Shown: positions 59,862 through 64,000 of the stretch, piece after piece | Position numbering within the stretch: the first letter of the stretch is position 1 | How the letters are laid out: every line of letters begins with the position of its first letter | Origin: an uncultured Bacteroidota bacterium | GTDB lineage: Bacteria > Bacteroidota > Bacteroidia > Bacteroidales > P3 | Reading direction: 5' to 3' | Assembly (NCBI GenBank): GCA_902774845.1 | Contig: CACYJU010000003.1 | Coordinates: forward strand, 154,669-218,668 | DNA: 64,000 bases | Made by a program: the position numbers and the translations under genes | Notes under the pieces: model-generated | Databases searched by the model: none | What the model was told of the DNA's origin: nothing | What the model saw: only the letters and a program-made list of their open reading frames with translations

Positions 59862-60953
59862 CTATCTCCTACCTCTCTGTCTATTAATACGATACATTTC
59901 CCTCGCCGCCTCATAAATCTGTGGAAAACTTTGATTTTTTGCTCCCGAGTTGAGGTTTTCGGGGTATGGCCAAGGCTCTATTTTGAACTCAAACTTCTGA
60001 TGCGAGACCCCCGAGAAGAGTCCCAACCCCTGCTTGCCGTCAATCAGGACGTTGCTGTATATGCCTGCTGGCTCGGCGAACATCTGCGTCAGGCTCGTCG
60101 CCGTCGCCACATCCATCAGGTACTTCACCCTCTCTGGCCTCACCGACTCGATATGGAACACATACTCATGCTTGAAGTCCCGCACCTCGTTGGTGTCCAC
60201 CAGCACCGGCAGCACTATGCTTATCCTCTTCGTGGCGCCGTTGAGGTTCCTGTCGTTGCAGATTATCCTGTCATACACCGAATAGCCCTGGGGCAGCTGC
60301 ACCATCGGCGCCGAAATCAACGTTCCAGAGCCGGTGAGGTTCTGATCCATGCACATGAACATAATGTTGTTGTACACCGTGTCTATCGTGTCGAACTCCT
60401 GGCGCAGCTGGCTGAACCGGCTGCCGCTGTCTTTCTCTGTGAGGTGTATGTAGTAGTAGTTCTCCTCGTCGGCATAGTCCGACAGGTCGAGCGAGATGAT
60501 GCACAGGTTCAACACCGTGTCCGAGCCAGCCGAAAGCCCCATCTCCCAGGTGTTCATCGTCTGGAAGTTGGCCGTCTGCAGCGCCTTGGGCACCTTCGTC
60601 CCGGCCTTCACCACACTCTCGCCCACCGTTATCTCCATCTGCAGCGAGTCACCGCCAGCGGGCGTGTAGGGGAAGAAGTAGTTGTTCCTGCTCAGCGAGT
60701 CGGGCGTGTATACCGCCGTCCCCAACCCGTTCATCACCGTCAGGCGCATATTCGCCTTGCTTATGCCGGCTCCGCTGTTGGTGTCGAGGAAGAACCTCGA
60801 ATAGCTGAAGTTGACAAACATCCGGTTCCCATCCGACGGCAACGAGTTCAGCACCATCTGCGACGGTATCTGGTCAACGTCGAACTCCACCACCTTCTGG
60901 CACGACGCCGCCAGAAGTGCAACAATCACTAATATGTAAGTTTTTATCTTCAA
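59862..60953 (-). CDS. DUF4249 lipoprotein, partner of a TonB-dependent receptor
   Basis: 363 residues. SPII signal peptide with lipobox LLAASC, then QKVVEFDVDQIPSQMVLNSL, the typical start of DUF4249. It continues with beta-rich sequence (MFVNFSYSRFFLDTNS, NMRLTVMNGLGTAVYTPDSLSR, EITVGESVVKAGTKVPK). DUF4249 proteins are encoded beside a TonB receptor in many Bacteroidetes and are presumed surface-exposed partners that help capture the ligand; neither substrate nor structure of this pair is known. It starts 57 bases after the receptor gene, with GAATAGTGA-type repeats between them. Confidence 0.85.
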   Translation of the reverse strand: MKIKTYILVIVALLAASCQKVVEFDVDQIPSQMVLNSLPSDGNRMFVNFSYSRFFLDTNSGAGISKANMRLTVMNGLGTAVYTPDSLSRNNYFFPYTPAGGDSLQMEITVGESVVKAGTKVPKALQTANFQTMNTWEMGLSAGSDTVLNLCIISLDLSDYADEENYYYIHLTEKDSGSRFSQLRQEFDTIDTVYNNIMFMCMDQNLTGSGTLISAPMVQLPQGYSVYDRIICNDRNLNGATKRISIVLPVLVDTNEVRDFKHEYVFHIESVRPERVKYLMDVATATSLTQMFAEPAGIYSNVLIDGKQGLGLFSGVSHQKFEFKIEPWPYPENLNSGAKNQSFPQIYEAAREMYRINRQRGRR

Positions 60954-60963
60954 TGTCTTATTA

Positions 60964-61010
60964 TTTACCTATTTACTATTGTCTATTCACTAATCACTAT
61001 TCACTATTAA
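60964..61010. repeat. TCACTATTCAC-type repeats in the receptor-DUF4249 spacer
   Basis: TTTACTATTGTC, TATTCACTAATCAC, TATTCACTATTAAC: degenerate 9-10-bp units (GAATAGTGA on the gene's strand), starting at the receptor stop codon. The same unit occurs at 57249-57280 and after metK. Confidence 0.65.
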
Positions 61011-63440
61011 CTAAAAGTAAAAAGTATACGCCACCGACGGCAGTATCGGGAACAGCGACAGCTGCATCAGCGCCGATCCATAGCCCTGGTATGACTCGGC
61101 GTTGCTCACATAGAGCATATATGGGTTCTTGCGGTTATAGACGTTATACACGCTCACGCTCAGCGTGCGGTGCAGCCGTTTGTTCTTGAACGTCCTGTGG
61201 AAGTTAGCCCCCAGGTCGAGCCTGTGGTAGTTCGGCATACGGAAATTGTTGCGGCTGCTTATGTACGACAGGTCCGCCACGTTGCTGGCGTTGTCGTAGT
61301 CGTCGGGGTCGTCCGACGCTTGCGGGTAGCGCTGCATCGCCAGCGTCAGGGCGTTGCCCGACGAGAAGACCCATGTCGCGCTGATGTCCACCTTCTTGTT
61401 GAACTTATACGACAGCACTATCGACACGTCGTGACGGCGGTCGTACTTGGCCGGGAACGGCTCGCCGCCGTTCAGCACATTCCCCTCGCGGTTGAAGTGG
61501 TGCATCGTGCGGCTCCATGTATAGCCCACCCAGCCGGTGAACTTGCCTATGGTGCGCTGCACCAGGAACTCCACGCCGTAAGCCCAGCCGTCGCCCATCA
61601 CCACCATATCCTCCCAGTTGTCGGGCGCACCGAAGAGCGTCATGCCGTCCTTATACTCCAGCAGGTTGCTCATGTGCTTGTAATAGCCCTCCACCGAGAA
61701 GTCGGCTATGCCACTCCAGCTGTAGAAGAGGCCCAGCGCCACCTGGTGCGCCTTCATCGGCTTCACCCTGTCGGTCACCGGCAGCCACAGGTCGGTAGGC
61801 AGGCTGATGCCGGTAGTCGAAAGCAGGTGCATGTATTGGTTCATGTAGGCATAGCCCACCTTCAGCGACAGGTCGTCGGTGAGCAGCAACCGGCCCGAGA
61901 GCCTCGGCTGTATCGACGGGTAGAACGAGTTCTCCACCTGGAACCCGCTCAGGTGTAGGCCGTAGTTCACCTTCACCATCTGCCCTATCGACCAGTCGTC
62001 CTCGGCAAACAGCACATACTCGTTCGCCGGTATCATCCTCACGCCCGTGGCGGTGTCCACCTTCAGCGTGTCGCTCATCTGTATCTGGTCGAAGTAGTTC
62101 ACCTGTCCTGACATCACCTCGGGGGTGAACCAGTGGCGGGTGTAGTAGGTGCCGAACTTCACGTTGTGGTTCGGATTGGGTGTGTAGGTGAAGTCAGCCC
62201 TGAGCGTCAGGTCCTGTATGCCCGAGTCATACTGTCCCGTGATGGTCGACATCTGGCTTCCGCTGCCTTCGGCCGACTTCTCCACGCTGCCGAACAAGCT
62301 GTTCGTATACCTCGTGTACGACCCCGTCACGTTCATGAATATCTTCGGTGTCAGCGCGTAGTTCCAGCGCAGCGCCGCCAGTATGTTGCCCCACCGGTCT
62401 TTCGAGCCCATATACTGATCCTCGCCCAACCCCGTGGCGGTCCTCACGTTGGCATACACCTTGTCGCTCCCCATATAGAAGCTGGCGAACAGGCGGCTCT
62501 TGTCCGAGAACTTGTGGGTCGCCTTCGCGTTGATGTCATAGAACCAGTAGCCCGCCTTGAAGTCCTCGCCGCCGCTGCTGCCTCCCTCTTTCTTCTTCTG
62601 TATGGCTTTTATTATGGGCACCATGAAAAGGTCTGCGTAGGTACGCCGGGCCGAGATGTTGAACGTTGTCTTCTCCTTCACTATCGGGCCTTCCAGACAG
62701 AGCTTTGCCGAGATGAGGCCTATCGACACGTTGCCGTGCAGCTGCTGGTTGTTTCCGTTGTTCGCCGTCACGTCCAGCACGCTCGAGAGCCTTCCTCCGA
62801 AGCGGGCGGGAAAGCTGCCCTTGTACAGCGTCACGTTCTTCACCGCGTCGGTGTTGAACGCCGAGAAGAAGCCTCCCATGTGGTTCACGTTGTAGAGCAC
62901 CACCCCGTCGAGCAGGTAGAGGTTCTCGTCGGGTCCGCCGCCGCGCACATACATGCCGCTGCTCCCCTCGTTGCCGCTCTGCACTCCCGGCAGCAGCTGT
63001 ATAGCCTTCACTATGTCCGCCTCGCCGAACAGCACCGGTATCGCCTTTATCTGCTCTATCGGCATCTCCGTCGCACTCATCTGCGACGACTTCACATCCT
63101 GCACCCTCTCAGCCGTCACCGTCACCTCTTTCAGCTCTATGCTGTGGAACAGCTGGAAGTGATAGGTGCGGTTCGCATCAAGAAAAAAGCGTTCCATCAC
63201 AGGCGAATAGCCCACGTACGACACCGACAGGTCGACCGAGTCTTTCTTCAGCGTCAGCGAGAAGCGCCCGTTGACGTCCGTGAGGGTTCCCTTGTTCGAG
63301 TGGCGGTCCAGCACCGTCACGCCTATCAGCGTCTCGCCCGTCTCCTTGTCGGTCACCGTGCCGCTGATAGTGTACGACTGAGCCCCAGCCGCCACCACAA
63401 CGGAAATCAGCAAAACCGACAAAAAGAACCTTCTGAACAT
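61011..63440 (-). CDS. TonB-dependent outer-membrane receptor
   Basis: 809 residues with a signal peptide (cut near GAQS). Carboxypeptidase-regulatory-like domain (ISGTVTDKETGETLIGVTVL, about 25-105), then the plug domain (MPIEQIKAIPVLFGEADIVKAIQLLPGVQSGNEGSSGMYVRGG, about 125-240) and a 22-stranded-type barrel ending YTFYF with the terminal Phe typical of BAM substrates. The N-terminus lacks the longer SusC signature, and the partner is DUF4249 rather than SusD, so it is not a classical polysaccharide system; the ligand is unknown. First gene of the pair, promoter at 63521-63550. Confidence 0.93.
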   Translation of the reverse strand: MFRRFFLSVLLISVVVAAGAQSYTISGTVTDKETGETLIGVTVLDRHSNKGTLTDVNGRFSLTLKKDSVDLSVSYVGYSPVMERFFLDANRTYHFQLFHSIELKEVTVTAERVQDVKSSQMSATEMPIEQIKAIPVLFGEADIVKAIQLLPGVQSGNEGSSGMYVRGGGPDENLYLLDGVVLYNVNHMGGFFSAFNTDAVKNVTLYKGSFPARFGGRLSSVLDVTANNGNNQQLHGNVSIGLISAKLCLEGPIVKEKTTFNISARRTYADLFMVPIIKAIQKKKEGGSSGGEDFKAGYWFYDINAKATHKFSDKSRLFASFYMGSDKVYANVRTATGLGEDQYMGSKDRWGNILAALRWNYALTPKIFMNVTGSYTRYTNSLFGSVEKSAEGSGSQMSTITGQYDSGIQDLTLRADFTYTPNPNHNVKFGTYYTRHWFTPEVMSGQVNYFDQIQMSDTLKVDTATGVRMIPANEYVLFAEDDWSIGQMVKVNYGLHLSGFQVENSFYPSIQPRLSGRLLLTDDLSLKVGYAYMNQYMHLLSTTGISLPTDLWLPVTDRVKPMKAHQVALGLFYSWSGIADFSVEGYYKHMSNLLEYKDGMTLFGAPDNWEDMVVMGDGWAYGVEFLVQRTIGKFTGWVGYTWSRTMHHFNREGNVLNGGEPFPAKYDRRHDVSIVLSYKFNKKVDISATWVFSSGNALTLAMQRYPQASDDPDDYDNASNVADLSYISSRNNFRMPNYHRLDLGANFHRTFKNKRLHRTLSVSVYNVYNRKNPYMLYVSNAESYQGYGSALMQLSLFPILPSVAYTFYF

Positions 63441-63520
63441 AGACCTTAGAAACCGTTAAGCTTGAAAGAGAGACTTTTAGACAACGTTTTTTATTAGTTT
63501 TTATTGATTGAATCCGGATG

Positions 63521-63550
63521 CAAAGGTACGAAGGAGTTTTTTATCGTCAA
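63521..63550 (-). promoter_or_regulatory. Promoter of the TonB receptor-DUF4249 operon
   Basis: On the minus strand: TTG (63550-63548), 19 bases, TACCTTTG (63528-63521), 80 bases before the start at 63440. Confidence 0.7.
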
Positions 63551-63668
63551 AATAAAGATGTTTATCATAAATAACTCACCTCAAAACAACTTCCGCCTTC
63601 TCCGTAAGTCCGTTATCCCGATAATCCATAGTTCCGTCATTCCGAACCCACCGTCCCTCCGTGCATCT

Positions 63669-63688
63669 CAGTGGCGTTCTCGCCACTG
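63669..63688. repeat. Perfect short hairpin
   Basis: CAGTGGCG TTCT CGCCACTG: 8-bp stem, 4-base loop, no following T-run. Not linked to any gene end in the window. Confidence 0.6.
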
Positions 63689-63741
63689 CCTTTCCCCTAT
63701 AACCCTATTCTAACTATAGTTACTATCCTCAGGAGTATCCG

Positions 63742-63765
63742 CCCCTCTCTCTAAACAGAGAGGGG
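63742..63765. repeat. Perfect hairpin CCCCTCTCT/AGAGAGGGG
   Basis: 9-bp stem with loop CTAAAC. It could be a terminator of a gene beyond the right edge, but no T-run follows on plus. Confidence 0.5.
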
Positions 63766-63775
63766 GGTAAGTCTT

Positions 63776-63830
63776 AACTCCCATCTAACTCCCACTTAAC
63801 TCCCATCTAACTCCCAATAAACTCCCACTT
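63776..63830. repeat. Five tandem 11-bp repeats AACTCCC-N4
   Basis: AACTCCCATCT, AACTCCCACTT, AACTCCCATCT, AACTCCCAATA, AACTCCCACTT: the first seven bases are identical in all five. The clearest array of this family in the window. Confidence 0.9.
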
Positions 63831-64000
63831 CAACATTGACTCCGAAGGAGGCAAAATTCAAAATTGAACATCTCTCCCATTTACCCCCACCTTGGGATCT
63901 CTTGGTATACTGGTATTTTCTTATATTTTGCGACGAGAATACCGCTTAGGCCTGTAACTGTTGGAATTATGGATCTTGGTCAACGGTCAACTGGTCAATT

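Larger units (their letters stand above)
63441..64000. other. Gene-free region at the right end
   Basis: 560 bases, no credible gene. Contains the receptor promoter (63521-63550), two perfect hairpins (63669-63688 and 63742-63765), the five-copy 11-bp array (63776-63830), and CTCC GAA GGAG (63841-63851 region), like that at 58014. The rest shows nothing recognisable. Confidence 0.7.

Noticed and set aside
62133..63449. Antisense frame of 438 codons opposite the TonB receptor
   Set aside because: Arg/His/Val-rich product without domains; the receptor is well supported on the other strand.

Overview
The window is a chromosomal stretch of a Bacteroidales-type bacterium, most likely gut-associated. 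The evidence is: TAnnTTTG promoter cores with an upstream TTG about 19-20 bases away; a protein with a C-terminal type IX secretion sorting domain; a complete Bat aerotolerance operon; a TonB receptor/DUF4249 pair; GH97, GH78 and GH20 enzymes; and many SPII lipoproteins. Genes are GC-rich and spacers AT-rich. No rRNA, tRNA, transposase, integrase, prophage or CRISPR array was seen.

Layout. 1-2087 (minus): pfkA and the 5' part of purH. 2088-3451: a 1.36-kb gene-free region with two related copies of an inverted-repeat module. 3452-6238: a lipoprotein and a caspase-fold protein lacking the catalytic cysteine. 6324-15228 (minus): the aerotolerance operon moxR, DUF58, DUF4381-like, batA, batB, batC, a batD-batE fusion, rseC. 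15638-20978 (plus): a T9SS-exported propeller protein, tyrS and a zinc peptidase. 21067-27541 (minus): a steroid/bile-acid type locus with an MFS transporter, an Old Yellow Enzyme family reductase, two short-chain dehydrogenases, a steroid 5-alpha-reductase and a PCMD-like secreted protein. 27944-33582 (plus): DUF6266-like protein, ruvC, a sodium symporter, a transglutaminase-like lipoprotein and a beta-CASP nuclease. 33758-39322: GH97 and GH78 glycosidases, a TfoX-N protein and a membrane methyltransferase. 39344-49322 (minus): three consecutive large envelope proteins. 49982-54780: metK with a probable SAM-sensing leader, a lipoprotein and GH20. 54841-57868 (minus): a beta-helix lipoprotein and a radical-SAM/lipoprotein pair. 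58070-63440: DAHP synthase-chorismate mutase, rplU-rpmA, and a DUF4249/TonB receptor pair.

Points of greatest interest. (1) The steroid locus resembles the 5AR/5BR/HSDH gene sets linked to isoallo-bile acids in gut Bacteroidales, here extended by a second SDR and an MFS carrier. (2) The intergenic modules at 2371-3208 carry arms that changed together from GAGAC/GTCTC to GAAAC/GTTTC, as expected of a conserved structure. (3) Many spacers consist almost wholly of short-period (7-13 bp) tandem repeats running from a stop codon to the next start codon. One of these families has entered the GH20 coding sequence twice. (4) The radical-SAM/lipoprotein pair is a poorly understood two-gene modification system. 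All functional calls come from reading the sequence; no database search was possible.
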